Source of the DNA: Austropuccinia psidii
Taxonomy: Eukaryota; Basidiomycota; Pucciniomycetes; Pucciniales; Sphaerophragmiaceae
Direction of reading: 5' to 3'
Assembly: GCA_023105745.1 (NCBI GenBank)
Contig: JALGQZ010000006.1
Location: 1,785,468-1,849,467, forward strand
DNA: 64,000 bases
The first letter of the stretch is position 1; every line of letters begins with the position of its first letter. Positions 13,501-23,567 of the stretch are shown in pieces. The notes under the pieces are model-generated. The model was given only the letters and a program-made list of their open reading frames with translations. It did not search any database and was not told where the DNA came from. Made by a program: the position numbers and the translations under genes.

Positions 13501-15423
13501 ATAAGCAGGTCTTCTTAAGAGTGGTGGATAAGGTCTCTCAATGTTAAGAATGATGTCAACTTCATGACCAATAATTGCTCCCAGGGGTTCTTTGTCTGTA
13601 GCAAATGCTCCTCTGTGGTCATACAAAAGGGAAGAAAGTTCATTTTCTTGCTTATCAGTCAGATGAAGGCTTATTTCAGCCTCATTTAACTGTTCAGACT
13701 TGAATTTCTCTAACTCTAAGTTGACTGGTGATACTTTGTTTACTGTAATTTGTCTTTTAAAGGGTAAAAAGGCAAATTTCTGGCGCTTATTGTCTCCAAT
13801 TGTAAAGTATCTGTCTTTGTTATTATGTAAATCTATCCCATACATGATTAAATAGTCATTTCCCAATATAAAATGGGTACTAGAGCAATTTTCCATAACA
13901 ACAAATTCAACTGTGATCCTTAAATTCCCATTTATGTGTGGGAATATGACATTGGTCTCAAAGATTCCTAATGCTTTCATTGGGTTACTTGCACTGTTGA
14001 ATTTTATACCATCAATTGGTAACAATTGGTCTTCAAAATTTGGTACACAAGTCTTAAGAAAAGATTTTCCAACACAAGAGCAGAAGGCTCCTGGGTCAAG
14101 CAAAAGTTTGGTGGGTTTGTTGTCAATCACCACTTCTGTTATACAGGAGTTACCAGCTGTATAACCTTTTCCTCTGTTTGGTTTTGTCTTCATAAGTTGT
14201 GCATCTTGAACTTTTGATAAATCAACTTGACCATTGCTCAATTGTGGTAAGTGGGAATAAGATTCCATGATGTCAAAAGTGGCATTGATATTTTCTATAT
14301 CTTTTGAAGATTCAGAGAATATGGATGACTTATCATCTGAATTGTCTTCAATTATGTCTTCTTTTTCAACATCTGGTTCTTTTTCAATGTCAATTTCATT
14401 GATTTTCCCCCTTTTTGGACATGTATTGGCTAAATGGGTGGTGCTTTGGCAAATATGGCATTTTCTGACTGTATCTGCAGATTTATATTTAATATTACTA
14501 GAATTTTCTTTGGGGTTTTTGTCCACAGAATCTTTCCAAGGTGTATTAAACCTTGTTTTAAGATTCACCCTACTAGAACCAATTTTGGTTCTGGTGGTTA
14601 CTTCTTCCAGTATATTGATAATATCCTCTGCTGAAGATTGTTCAGTAGTCCTGCTTTTGACAGCATGCTCTAAGTCACCTCCACATTGTCTCAGAATTTT
14701 TCTATGGATCATAAATTCTGACATGTCAGGATATAATGCTGTTAATCTGTCCTTTTGTTGGCAAAACCATGGTAAAGCTTTGTCTTTATCAGCATTAAAT
14801 TTGGCAGATTCAAAGGCTGTTTCAACTTTAAACCTCCAAGCATCATTTGCCCATTTGTTGATGATTTGGGTTTTCCACCAAGTCCAACTCTGGTGTCCAT
14901 GTGCTTGTCTTATTTTGATGTACCATCTGTGAGCTGATCTGGTAAACAAGGTGTTAAACCTGGCTGTTACCAATCTGTCTGGTAATTCAAAATCCTCTTT
15001 GATCATGTCAATACCTCTAATGAATTCCATATGGTCATACTCTCCTTCACCACTGAAGTGAGGCCATTCTTTAAGTTTTGGAACTTCTTTCAAGAGTGCT
15101 TGGCCCATTGATGGTTCCAAGTTATGAAAAGAAGTGGATAATTCATTTTTTAATTGTGAATTATCAGGATCCAATACTTGTGGATTTGAAATTCTTGTGC
15201 CCTCATTTTGATTTAGAGGTGTAGACATTCTTGGTAGGGTGTTCAGTAATTGTTCAATGTCATTCATTTTACTGTTGCTACACCTTTGGGAATTTCTGTA
15301 TTCATGTTGGAAGCTTTGTATTAAATTTATTACTTCAATTTTATACATGTCTTCTTTATGTGTAAGTTCTTGCCATAACTCTGTCTGTCTTGTATTATCA
15401 GCAGTGACTTGATTCAATTTCAT
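10594..15423 (-). CDS. element 1 Gag(CA-NC)-Pol polyprotein with chromodomain
   Basis: An uninterrupted 1609-residue frame. Approximate positions: Ty3-type capsid 120-215 ([13 protein letters not shown]); zinc knuckle [14 protein letters not shown] (CX2CX4HX4C) about 320; aspartic protease [11 protein letters not shown] about 440; reverse transcriptase 640-830 with YIDDI about 790; RNase H with YIDASG about 935 and TDC about 1008; integrase with an H-H...CXXC zinc domain about 1170-1215 and the DDE triad at MDW (1244), SDRD (1304) and AER (1341); C-terminal chromodomain about 1560-1605 (YLVRY...DEWL). The protein makes particles, copies the RNA and integrates it, and the chromodomain probably guides integration. 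The protease motif is D-P-G rather than the usual D-T/S-G. The frame is the same as that of the upstream 359-codon gag leader, separated from it only by a TAA five codons before this ATG. Unspliced RNA is the expected template. Confidence 0.93.
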   Translation of the reverse strand: MKLNQVTADNTRQTELWQELTHKEDMYKIEVINLIQSFQHEYRNSQRCSNSKMNDIEQLLNTLPRMSTPLNQNEGTRISNPQVLDPDNSQLKNELSTSFHNLEPSMGQALLKEVPKLKEWPHFSGEGEYDHMEFIRGIDMIKEDFELPDRLVTARFNTLFTRSAHRWYIKIRQAHGHQSWTWWKTQIINKWANDAWRFKVETAFESAKFNADKDKALPWFCQQKDRLTALYPDMSEFMIHRKILRQCGGDLEHAVKSRTTEQSSAEDIINILEEVTTRTKIGSSRVNLKTRFNTPWKDSVDKNPKENSSNIKYKSADTVRKCHICQSTTHLANTCPKRGKINEIDIEKEPDVEKEDIIEDNSDDKSSIFSESSKDIENINATFDIMESYSHLPQLSNGQVDLSKVQDAQLMKTKPNRGKGYTAGNSCITEVVIDNKPTKLLLDPGAFCSCVGKSFLKTCVPNFEDQLLPIDGIKFNSASNPMKALGIFETNVIFPHINGNLRITVEFVVMENCSSTHFILGNDYLIMYGIDLHNNKDRYFTIGDNKRQKFAFLPFKRQITVNKVSPVNLELEKFKSEQLNEAEISLHLTDKQENELSSLLYDHRGAFATDKEPLGAIIGHEVDIILNIERPYPPLLRRPAYPASPKSREALEIHIKELLDLGVIRKVGHNEEVEITTPVIMAWHNGKSRMVGDFRALNTYTVPDRYPIPKIQIALTQISQAVYITTMDALKGFHQNVVTPRARKYLRIIVHCGVYEYLRMPFGIKNAPSHFQRMMNEIFPEELSEGWLIIYIDDIIICSKTWEEHMYRLSRVLTKIQSVNMKISLKKCHFGFKELKALGHVVSGLSLGIDKNKVAAVLLRPMPQNKKEIQSFLGFAGYYRQHIKDFASIARPLYKLCDKDTVFEMTVDRVKAFESLREALTTAPLLLMPDFKLPFKLYIDASGDGLGAALHQVQIIHDKPIEGPICFISRQIKPTEARYGASQMECLCLVWALEKLNYFLEGCVFEVITDCTAVKSLLNMKTPNRHMLRWQIAIQEYRGNMTIIHKDGNIHKNADGLSRWPLPNNIDNPAYVPEEASPQIPIEGISVTDLNTTFFEEVRNSYTQDKNCSILCQLLNKDCKDNSLIHALDEVWRKSYNEGRFHLLDGIIYHRTKHTCVMTVVDRSLINLVLKECHDSPFSGHLSEDRTREKVKTCIWLPMWQKDVAEYCKTCDRCQKANKSTGKRLGNMMKIQEPNRPWEIVHMDWVTGLPPGGDRSYNACLVIVDRFSKTPIFLPCHKDDTAMDTALLIWNRVVSWTGIFTNIISDRDPKFTSALWTNLHQLFGTKLSFSTAYHPQTDGLAERMIQTLEDMVRRFCAYGLEFKDCDGFTHDWCTLLPALELAYKTSIHSSTNQTPAILEKGWNPKLPQDSLRKDLIEIHPTDASFKGMLDKARKHAVRCMEDSFAYAKDKWDKSHATPDFKVGDLVLVSTTNFNNIKGCKKLKDSFAGPFVIKALHGENAVEVELSEELSNKHPTFPVSLIKPYKSSDAEKFPLRNKIPQVIPPIETSGTKKITKVLKERKLRTKKVREYLVRYSDPTCEDEWLEEKDIPEATKLLRRFRHTRNTNITK

Positions 15424-15438
15424 TGATAATTTTGATAC

Positions 15439-16518
15439 TTATTCTTGTGAAGCATCAAAACACTTTTTCAAGGCAATGGTATATGTCTTTACTTCAGTAA
15501 ATGAATTTGAAATGTCATCAAGGACTTTCTTGTTATCTGTCTTGATAATATTTATGGCTTGTTTAATTCTTGTTTCAATTATGTCATCAATATTGAATTT
15601 AGAATATTTATCTGTTAATTCTTTAATAATGGCAGATTGTTCATTTATTTTATTGTTAGAAGAATTATCATTATTGGAATTTTTAATTGTTCTCAAAACT
15701 TTTTCAAAACACATAAGTGTTTCATTAATTTGGCACAGACTCAGGTTGTTTGTTTTAATGTTGTTACAAATGGTGTCATTTTTATCAGAAAGATGTTTTT
15801 TCACGTCATTTATAGCATTATACAACTCTGGGATGGAATCAAATATGTCAGAAATCATTTCTGGAACCTTAATCTGGCTTCCTCCTTCTTCTGTAATTCC
15901 ATCATGGTTCTGGCCATCTGAAATACATTTTCCATGGCATCCTGCTGAATCTTTGGGATTCTGTAGCCCTGGCTGTAAGGTTTTGGGGCTGGTGCCTTCC
16001 CTTTGCCCTTGTTTGGAGTTTGTGGCTGCTTTTTCACGTTGGAATTGCTGCTGCTGGCCACTGGGGCTGTTTTTGGCACTGGTTTGGCTGGTGGAGGGTT
16101 GTTTTTCAACCATTCTAGTGTCAAAAGCATCATGTTTTTCTTCTCCATCAATGGATGCCATCCATTGAGCAATTTGCAAGTGTTGGGATGGCCCAAGAAT
16201 TTTCTTACTGTCAGGTAAGAATTCATGCAATTCTTCCACAGGTCTGCAAGGATCTGGTACTCCTTGAATTGGAGTGCATTGTTGTATGCACTGTGGCTGG
16301 CTTTGTATATGTCCACAGAGGCTTGTTGTGGCGGTGTCAGCTCTTTTTGAAGGTAAAATAGTATTATCAGCTTCAGAATGACCCAATTTAGTTGTTTGGA
16401 AGTCATCAACTGACCCTTTTCCTTCTGTACCTGGTTGGCTTCTGCCATAATCACGTCTATTACCTTTTTGGGAGCTGCTTGAGGGGTTGTAGCTGGCTCC
16501 TGACCTGGTTGAAGGCAT
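15439..16518 (-). CDS. element 1 gag leader ORF (main frame)
   Basis: A 359-residue frame beginning ATGCCTTCAACCAG, whose first 14 bases lie inside the small intron (16505-16568). Residues 1-220 are Ser/Gln/Pro/Gly-rich and low in complexity; residues 230-355 look like coiled coil (Asn/Lys/Ile-rich heptads). It ends in TAA at 15439-15441, five codons before the ATG of the long gag-pol frame and in the same reading frame. The homologous region of element 2 is one continuous frame, so the TAA is either a recent nonsense change or a readthrough site. Its first two thirds overlap the spliced accessory frame, which runs in +1. Confidence 0.8.
   Translation of the reverse strand: MPSTRSGASYNPSSSSQKGNRRDYGRSQPGTEGKGSVDDFQTTKLGHSEADNTILPSKRADTATTSLCGHIQSQPQCIQQCTPIQGVPDPCRPVEELHEFLPDSKKILGPSQHLQIAQWMASIDGEEKHDAFDTRMVEKQPSTSQTSAKNSPSGQQQQFQREKAATNSKQGQREGTSPKTLQPGLQNPKDSAGCHGKCISDGQNHDGITEEGGSQIKVPEMISDIFDSIPELYNAINDVKKHLSDKNDTICNNIKTNNLSLCQINETLMCFEKVLRTIKNSNNDNSSNNKINEQSAIIKELTDKYSKFNIDDIIETRIKQAINIIKTDNKKVLDDISNSFTEVKTYTIALKKCFDASQE
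15855..16504 (-). CDS. element 1 accessory protein, exon 2 (overlaps gag in +1 frame)
   Basis: This is the second exon of a spliced gene: exon 1 ends AATA at 16569, the intron starts GTAAGT and ends CAACCAG, and exon 2 starts GTCAGGAG. Joining makes AGT-CAG and reads on to a stop at 15855-15857, giving about 282 residues with no internal stop. Its frame is +1 to the gag leader over about 650 bases. The C-terminal part has a Pro/Ala/Lys stretch and then KPYSQGYRIPKIQQDAM followed by a helical Glu/Lys-rich end. Element 2 has nearly the same motif (KPYSPSYRIPKIQKDAM), and element 3 ends similarly. Function unknown: basic and possibly helical, so nucleic-acid binding is a guess. The conserved +1 arrangement argues that it is a real gene. 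Confidence 0.7.
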
Positions 16519-16568
16519 AATTATGGTTAAAAAAGGCTTAAAATAGTATTTTTACGTCAAAAACTTAC
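16505..16568 (-). other. element 1 regulatory intron carrying the gag start codon
   Basis: A 64-nt intron, GTAAGT...CAACCAG. The ATG of the main gag frame (16518) lies 12 nt before the intron's last base. If retained, the exon 1 frame stops at 16552 and gag starts 34 nt on. If removed, the gag start is lost and exon 1 joins the +1 frame. Elements 2 and 3 share this layout. Confidence 0.65.
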
Positions 16569-16766
16569 TATTGGCCAAATTTTTGGCTTTCTGAAGTGTA
16601 TTACTTATATCCAAGTTAATTAATTCAGAAGATATTGGTTCAGGTTGATTATTTTGAGTCACAATAACAGTACTATTATGATCAGAATTAACAGTACTGG
16701 CAGGGATAATGCTGGTTACTGTTGAGGCTGTTTCAATGTTTTCTTGTCTTACCACGTTGTCAGACA
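16569..16766 (-). CDS. element 1 accessory protein, exon 1
   Basis: The exon encodes about 66 residues rich in Ser, Thr, Asn and Ile. It is preceded by a pyrimidine/T-rich tract and TTTTAG (acceptor), and its first bases are TG. No in-frame ATG lies near; an upstream leader exon ending in A would create ATG-TCT-GAC. A candidate donor ATAA|GTGAGG lies upstream near 16840-16850. Without splicing the frame opens only from non-AUG codons or from an ATG at 16788 inside the presumed intron. Confidence 0.55.
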
Positions 16767-16972
16767 CTAAAATTAATGAAAAAGCCAATTAATTAAGTAA
16801 AAAAAAGGTTATTTCAAAAAAGAAATAAAAATATAAGCCTCACTTATAATATGAAAAAAATTATTTTTTAAGGATTTTTTTGGATTATAAGTATTTTTTA
16901 TATGTTTTTAAATTTTTCAATATAAGAAAAAAAGATTTAAAAAGAGTAAAAAATATGTCACAGGTAAAATAT
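16767..16972 (-). other. element 1 AT-rich untranslated leader
   Basis: About 200 bases of T-rich leader lie between the primer-binding region and the first coding exon. They have no ORF and contain a plausible 5' splice site (ATAA|GTGAGG) and a poly-T tract leading to the acceptor at 16767-16768. This fits a leader intron. Confidence 0.45.
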
Positions 16973-16990
16973 CACGGCTGGGCCCCCAAA
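16973..16990 (-). promoter_or_regulatory. primer-binding region of element 1
   Basis: Directly after the 5' LTR the minus strand reads TTTGGGGGCCCAGCCGTG. Elements 2 and 3 have nearly the same sequence at the same place. The position is that of a tRNA primer-binding site; I could not match it to a particular tRNA. Confidence 0.65.
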
Positions 16991-18825
16991 TGTAAGGTGT
17001 GGATATGAAACTTTGATTAAAAATCAAGTACTTTTCCTGTCCTCAAAATTTGTATAAGGTAAAATTTAGTTAAAAATAGTATGAAATATTATTTTTAAGA
17101 GAAAACACGCCAATTTTATTGTTTATAACTTTATTAGTATAAAACAATAATATAAAAATTTATTGTTTTACCAACAATAAAGATTTATCCAAAAAATACT
17201 CTACAAGAGATATTTTAAGGCTACAAAAGAAATTTCTTCAAGAGCAATTTCAATTGGAATTAATTGAGCAAAGAACTGCAAGCAATTAATTAAAGAACAA
17301 AGTCTTTAAAAAGAATATTAAAGAGAAAACACGCCCAAAAGTGACCAGAGTGAATTTGGAAACAAAGTGACAAAGTTAACAGTGATGAAAGATGCTTTAA
17401 TTCACTTTTGGGGTGGTTCAGGGGTAAAAATGATTATAAGAGTTACAAACAATGATTATAATGATTTTTTCACGTGGTTAAAAGGATTAAAATGATTTAA
17501 AAGTGGTGGTTGGAATCTTTGATTGATTGGTTTAACAGTTTTAAACTAATTAATAAAAGGAAAAGATTCTAACATGAAGAGAAAAGTGGGGCAAAGAAGA
17601 CATTCTTTTATAGCCATCAATTCTCTTACTCCAAAAGTAAAATTTACTCTTGTCAGTCGTGAAAAACAGTCTGACAACAGAAAAGCCAATTATGGCATCA
17701 TTGAACCCTGGTTTAGACCAAAAAGGGCTGGTTTAAGCCATTTTTAGCCATTTTTAGCCATTTTAGACCCTTAAATCAGCCATTACTATAGCAATACCAG
17801 GCCTAGAGCCTTCAAAACACGTCAGAATGTGTGTCAGAGTCGTAGAAACCAGTTAAAACTGTTTTTACTCTGATGGTTTTATCTTAAGGGTAGTTTTACC
17901 CTCTTGGCAACAGCTAAAACTACCCCAGTTGGTATCAAAACCTCATCATCAATTGAGTCCACAGACCCTGTGACTCAATTCCAGGCCAAAAGTGGTGAAC
18001 TTTTGCGTGAATTTTGACATCCCACGCCTGTCAGCAAGGATTTTGGGGGTCTAGCTCCCCCTTAGAGCTGGAGTTCCTTTTCCCCCCCAAATTTAATCTT
18101 TCCAATTTATTTTTCCTTTAATTCCTCATCATGTATTATACTTATAATTTACACATGTAATTCAATTCAATTGTACAGTACAATACAGTAATAATTGACA
18201 CCTCATATGTAAATCAAAGTTCACTTATGTAATACACGCGCACATTTTGACATTTCAATTGAATTCAATTGAAAATACTTTAATTCCTCATAACTTCTAA
18301 ACTAAACACAACACCTCAATTTTAACACAAAAATTGATGGTTAACACCACATGTGGTGTGAATTAAATTAAGGTTTTGAAGATTTTCAACTTTTGTATTG
18401 AAAATACTAAAAACTTAATTTAAGCTTATTTAGAGTTGAGTTACAAAAATTTCACTCAGAGGTGACCCCACCTGATTTTTTATGAGGAATCCAATGGTGA
18501 AATAAAATTTATATGTTTATTTATTGGATAAAAAGTTATAATAAATTTTATTTAACTTTTTTCCAAATTTATTTATTTTTTCACAATTTTGTTAAAATTT
18601 CATTTTTACTTAAATTTTTCAAGTATAAATGTAATTTTATATTTACAAAATTTAAAGTAATTTTATTTTTAAATTATAATTAATTTTTTCTTTTTAATAT
18701 AATTTTATATTTATATTTTTTATTTTCATTTTAATAATATAAATAAATTTATTTTATTTATATTAATATGTTATTTTTTATATTTGTGGTCTTTTGGGTA
18801 TATGAAATTACCTCTAAGGCTCACA
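16991..18825 (-). repeat. element 1 5' LTR
   Basis: The 1835-bp LTR runs, on the minus strand, from TGTGAGCCTTAGAGG at 18825 to CACCTTACA at 16991. It matches the 3' LTR in length and in every stretch I compared. It must hold the promoter; no strong TATA box was located with confidence. Confidence 0.92.
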
Positions 18826-18830
18826 AATAA

Positions 18831-19688
18831 TGATGTAATATGGTTTGATCATGATGTAATCACCCTCAAACCTTAAAATATTGATCAATTCCAGTGGATA
18901 TTATCAGTACACGTCTACTAGAAGCCTGTTGGACTCTAGGAGGGAGGTATTTACTATAAATAGAGCTCTTTTTACTCTATTTACCCCTCAGACGCATCAA
19001 AAACATTAAATCAATTAAATAAAAGGTAATTTCTTTATTCTTTATATATAAAACTTTTATATTATTAAAGACCAAAGACCATCTTAATATTAATCACTAT
19101 TTTTACATGATTAAATCAATTCTTTAATTTTTTTTGTCATAAATCTCTCTATAAACTCATTTCCACGTAAAATCAAGAAATTTAGTAATTTTCTTTATTT
19201 TTTATTGTAAATACAATTTGAAAAAATTGTATTATATTCTTTTGGCGTAAAATATCTCAAAATTATTATTTTAAGTGTTAAAAGTAGGTTATTTCATCTT
19301 ATTATAATAATTTCTCTCTTATTATTACTCTTAATAATTCTTAATTAATATAAATAGTATTTATATTAATATATAACTTTAATATTGGTAATATTATTGT
19401 TATTAATTGTTTTTTACGCCTTTATTATTTGTTAGTAGCAATAATAAAGAGCTTTATAATATATTAATTATTTTGTATTAATATATTATTTACAATATTA
19501 TAATTTCATATAATATTAATTATATTATTATATTTATTTAATAATATAATATTTTTACGCCATAATAATAATATTTCTTTATTATTATTATTATTTTAAT
19601 CTTATTTATTTCAATTATAAGGACATTCAGAGTACAATAAGTAATAAATTAGTAATTTTTACTTATTGTTTCATAGTCAAACCTTACA
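18831..19688 (+). repeat. family-A solo LTR, second part (promoter and R/U5)
   Basis: This is the remaining 858 bp of the solo LTR split by element 1, ending CATAGTCAAACCTTACA. It contains TATAAATA at 18955-18962, followed by a Cys/Pyr-rich probable start region (ttttactctatttacccctcag) and a very AT-rich U5-like stretch. The same order is found in both LTRs of element 2. Confidence 0.92.
18955..18962 (+). promoter_or_regulatory. LTR family-A TATA box
   Basis: TATAAATA occurs in the context ttactataaatagagctc. The same box is at 49905-49912 in element 2's 5' LTR and is changed to TATAAATC in its 3' LTR (58577-58584). It is the likely LTR promoter. Confidence 0.6.
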
Positions 19689-19693
19689 ACTTC

Positions 19694-20940
19694 TGAGATT
19701 GTCTCAGCTTCACCATTGTATAAGAGACCATCTTCACACGGCATGCCCTTCAATTTCTTTCTCACCTGCTCACCTGTTGTTGTCCTTCTTGTGCGTATTC
19801 CCCTTGGTCTTCCTACCTTTCCATTCTTTTCTTTCACACTCCCCTTCCTTTTGCCTGTTTGTTTTTCCTGCTGATCCTTTCAGACCCCCACTTCTATCCA
19901 CCTCGTGCATTAGCTCTTTTTTAAACTTTTGTCCACATTATGTTCTGATATTAATTATTTTTTTCTTCACGACTCTCTTCCAGACTTTTAAAACCTTCTG
20001 ACTAGATCTTCCTCACATCATTTCCATTTTAAATTTATCTAATTAATCGTACGTCTTCATTTTCTTTCTATTCAGTTACTAGCCTCAATTGTTTTGTTTT
20101 CAGATGTCGTGCACTTTATGCACCAAGCGGGGTATCCCCTGCATTTGGTCCTCGCCAATGACCGACACTTGTGATGCTTGCTGACAAGCACACAAGAAAT
20201 GTTCGTTTGTTTTCCGCCCCTTCCGACCACGAGGCCAGAGAAGTTCTTGCCCAAGACGCCCTCGCGAGGACTCCTTTGTGGTCGACGATGATGAAACCAT
20301 ATCCGAGCGCAAATGGACACCGGGACCTCAAGCAGGCCGACGGGAATGATTCCGGATGATTAGCCCTGTCCCCTCAAGCATCAATTTGTCCACCCCCCTC
20401 CTAGGCCACCATCTGATGGTCACTTCACTCCTTGACCTGAGCGAAGTGATTATCCGGCCGATGAAGGATGGCAATGGCAAGAGGACATTCGAGTTTGGGA
20501 CGATTGTCACCATGTCTTGTCACCGATGGGATTGAAACACCAAAGTAAGTTATCTTTCTCCTCCTTATCTCATTTCTCTTCAGGCAATAATACTGACTTT
20601 TTTCCATTACTCATAGAACAAAACCCCCCGAATCCCCCCCAACAAGACTCTCCCGTTCCTAGTTTGCCTCGCAAGCAAACCCCACGGCAACCCACTCCAG
20701 GCCTGAGTGGCACCTGATGGTCAGAGGAATTATTCCGCGGTAAGCAGCCAAAGTTTCATTTCATTTTCACTTTCACTTTCGAGTCAAGTTAACTGACTCT
20801 TACTCCTTTTTTAGAACGCTCCCAAACCCAAGAGCCACCTATTCCTGGCCCGAGTCCATCCTCCCAACCACCTGAGGAGGATATGACTTGTGAGCCAGAA
20901 CCTGAGGTGGCTCCTATGCAATCCACGGAGTAACCTTTTG
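19694..20940 (+). pseudogene. broken Cys-rich gene of a repeated rust family
   Basis: After a pyrimidine-rich leader with an acceptor (gttttcag) at 20103, a coding exon starts at ATG 20104 with MSCTLCTKRGIPC and a following CDAC, a zinc-finger-like spacing (CX2C...CX2C). The frame continues to about 20543 and is broken by TGA at 20182-20184, 20347-20349 and 20533-20535. A donor GTAAGT follows at 20544, then an exon at 20617-20739 (Pro-rich) with its own GTAAGC donor, and a third exon from about 20815 ending near 20933 before another GTAAGT. I recall this family as very repetitive in Austropuccinia. Function unknown; a DNA-binding or transposon-encoded role is a guess. The nested LTRs at 7591-19688 split its upstream region. 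Confidence 0.6.
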
Positions 20941-23567
20941 GTAAGTCCCGATTTCACTTTTTTAACTCTACTCAACTTTTTTCCTCACCCCTCCACTGGG
21001 GGGATTTCACTTGGACCTGCCTGCAGGTCCCTTACAAGGATTTTGTCTGATGTCTCCAAGCTAACTCAGCATTAACTCATAACCTATCTCTATATTCAAC
21101 TCACAATGAACTCATCATTAACTTCAGTCATATCTCCATATGTATCTCCAAATGATTCAATTCTTCACTTGGTTCATATCTCAGTATAATTTTTGTTCTT
21201 TCTTTACTTGGAGCTGGGCTGATTAGGGTTTGCCTTTTTCAAATTCTTTAAGTAATACTCTCAGATATTTTACATTTAGCTTAAAACTGAGTACATAAGA
21301 TCTTTACATTTATTACCACCTTGTCCCAAGGCTTATTTTCATTTTCTCTCACCCTTTATCTCAATTTCAACGCAAGATTGGTCAAAATTATTTCAACCCA
21401 CTACATGAAATTCTTCACATATCTTCTAATATATCTTAAACAAATAATCATATATAGTGATTAATCATTATCATCTCAAAATATTACACAGATAAGATAC
21501 ACATAGGATGATTTATTTTTAAATTGGATTTTGGTTCTATGAGGGTTTTATTCTTCTAGTTAGAGCTTGCATATAAATATTTATTTTGATTGATTACCCA
21601 GTGAAAATTGGTTGGGAAATACATAAATCAATTGACTTTCAATCCTCTCTTGAGATATAGCTATTAATGTCTACAAGAATTTGTATTTAGCTAAATAATA
21701 CTATTTAAGCTTATATTATTGTTTGATAATAGTATTTAATGTAGACCAATGAATATTCAATAAAGTTTTTCCCAAATTAAGACCATATCAAATTATTTCA
21801 AATATTCCCATTTTTTATTTTCTTGTCTTCAATTTCTTCAAAATGAGGTCTTCTAATGAAAAAGACCTTTACAAAGTATTTTATACAAAATATGTATTAG
21901 AAACATATATATATTAAGTAGATAATCACCAATTACTTGATAATAAAAACCAAGATGAATCCCAAGAAAAATTCTTTCAGTAAATTGGGATTCTGAGCCT
22001 TATTTCTTCAGTTGTGATCAGTTGAGATCCTGTAACCTTTCTGTATCTACTTTCATTGTTACTTCCTGTACATGTTTTGTATATATATATTATAAATACT
22101 TGAATGATGTATTTAAGAAATAAATTTAATGGGCATGAATAAGACTCATGAGTTTTTCAGCTTATTATAAGACAATGAAACTTGGAATAAATAGATTCCA
22201 GATGAATTTATGGGAGATCTTTACCATTTACAATGAATCTGATAAGAATTCTCTTTGAGTAATTTGTATTTAAGTCATAGCTCAATCATATATATAAGCT
22301 CTTCTATTACTTTAAAAGTTCCTTTACCAGCTAGCCTACTAATTGAATTAAATGTCAAAAGGGAGTCATGTTCTCTTTTATGAAGGAATTTTTACAAATA
22401 AATTGATTATGAAATAATGGACAGTAAGCTTCTGATTCATATGTACAACTAAATGAACCTCAGAAGAAGGTGCTTTGAAATTTATCTTTCACAATGGTAA
22501 GCCCTAGAGTCTCAATAGAGCTTCAAATTACTTACATGTAATAATTTGGCTTTCCTCAAAAGAATAAATTCAAAGAATCTTGCAAGTCCCATCAATTTTA
22601 AAAAAATTATTGGCTTAGAAAGAAAATTTATGGAGTAAGAAATGATTTCATCATGCTAATGGTACAATCTATCCAAATTGTCCATTAGAGTCCAAATTTT
22701 GGTTTCTCATAATTATTTTGCATTAAAAATCTATTTCTGTTCCTTTCTAAGACTTGAGAATTTTCAGCAAAAGTCTTCTTCATTCACTCATAATTATTCA
22801 GCTATTATCTTCAGGCTTTTTCTAAAATTCTGATCATATTGTAAACCATTTAGAATATTAATAGGAATACACCTTACTTGAACATTTTGAAATTCTTTCC
22901 ATTTCAACTTACTTTAAAAAAATTAGGAAATACATAGATACTAGTATTATTACTTAATTAAATGGCTTTACATATTTAAAGAAACTAAATTGAAGAAGAG
23001 AAATAAAAAGAAAAAGAACAACATTATATCTACCACACACCCAGTCTTTTTTGCCATGGAGATCCTCTCATTTAGTTATTGACAGATCTCCCAAAATAAT
23101 ATTTGGTGAGTAATGTCAAATTAGGAAGATAATTCAACTTTAGTAGATCACATATTGCAAGTCCAATGTGAATGAGGAGCAGTCGCCCGCGAAAAGTTCT
23201 ATTACTTTTTCAGACAAAAAAACCAAAGTATAATATTTCAACGTCATGTTCAATATTTGTAGATACATAAATAAAAGAAATGAAATCAGTAGTTACCTAA
23301 AAGGCAAGGCTGTAACTCTAAGCTATAACATCAATTACTCTTTATTAGAGTAAGTATAAAAGACAGACTTATAAGAAAATAAGAATAGAACCATCGGTAA
23401 GGAGGAAATACTTTAAATAAAATGTATATTTTGTTGATTGTTAATTGCAGAGAAGAGGTAAAAGCAATATAAATATTCATGAGGACGGATGAGTGCAAGC
23501 ACTCTCACACTGAGAAATGAGTTGGGGTTGCTGAGGAACATTTTGCACGATCAGGTTGTGGTTAGGT
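20941..23567. other. AT-rich intergenic stretch
   Basis: No gene, RNA or repeat I can support. The sequence is AT-rich with many short stops in all frames. It should contain the missing 3' half of the ELP1 remnant if that gene were whole, but no such coding signal is visible on the minus strand. Confidence 0.5.

Larger units (their letters stand above)
8736..18825 (-). mobile_element. element 1: complete Ty3/Gypsy chromovirus, young insertion
   Basis: This is a full-length LTR retrotransposon of 10,090 bp on the minus strand. The 5' LTR is 16991-18825 and the 3' LTR is 8736-10570. A primer-binding region lies at 16973-16990 and a polypurine tract at 10571-10583. Order of domains: gag leader, capsid, zinc knuckle, protease, reverse transcriptase, RNase H, integrase, chromodomain, which places it among the chromoviruses. 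The two LTRs have equal length (1835 bp) and matched at every stretch I compared, so insertion was recent. The long frames are open except for one in-frame TAA (15439-15441). It inserted into a family-A solo LTR. It could be active, or could have been until very recently. Confidence 0.93.

Noticed and set aside
10529..15000. Plus-strand open frames inside element 1 (for example 10529-11062 and 14267-14932)
   Set aside because: They are antisense shadows of the long minus-strand polyprotein, with Leu/Phe/Ser-rich composition typical of antisense frames and no domain.
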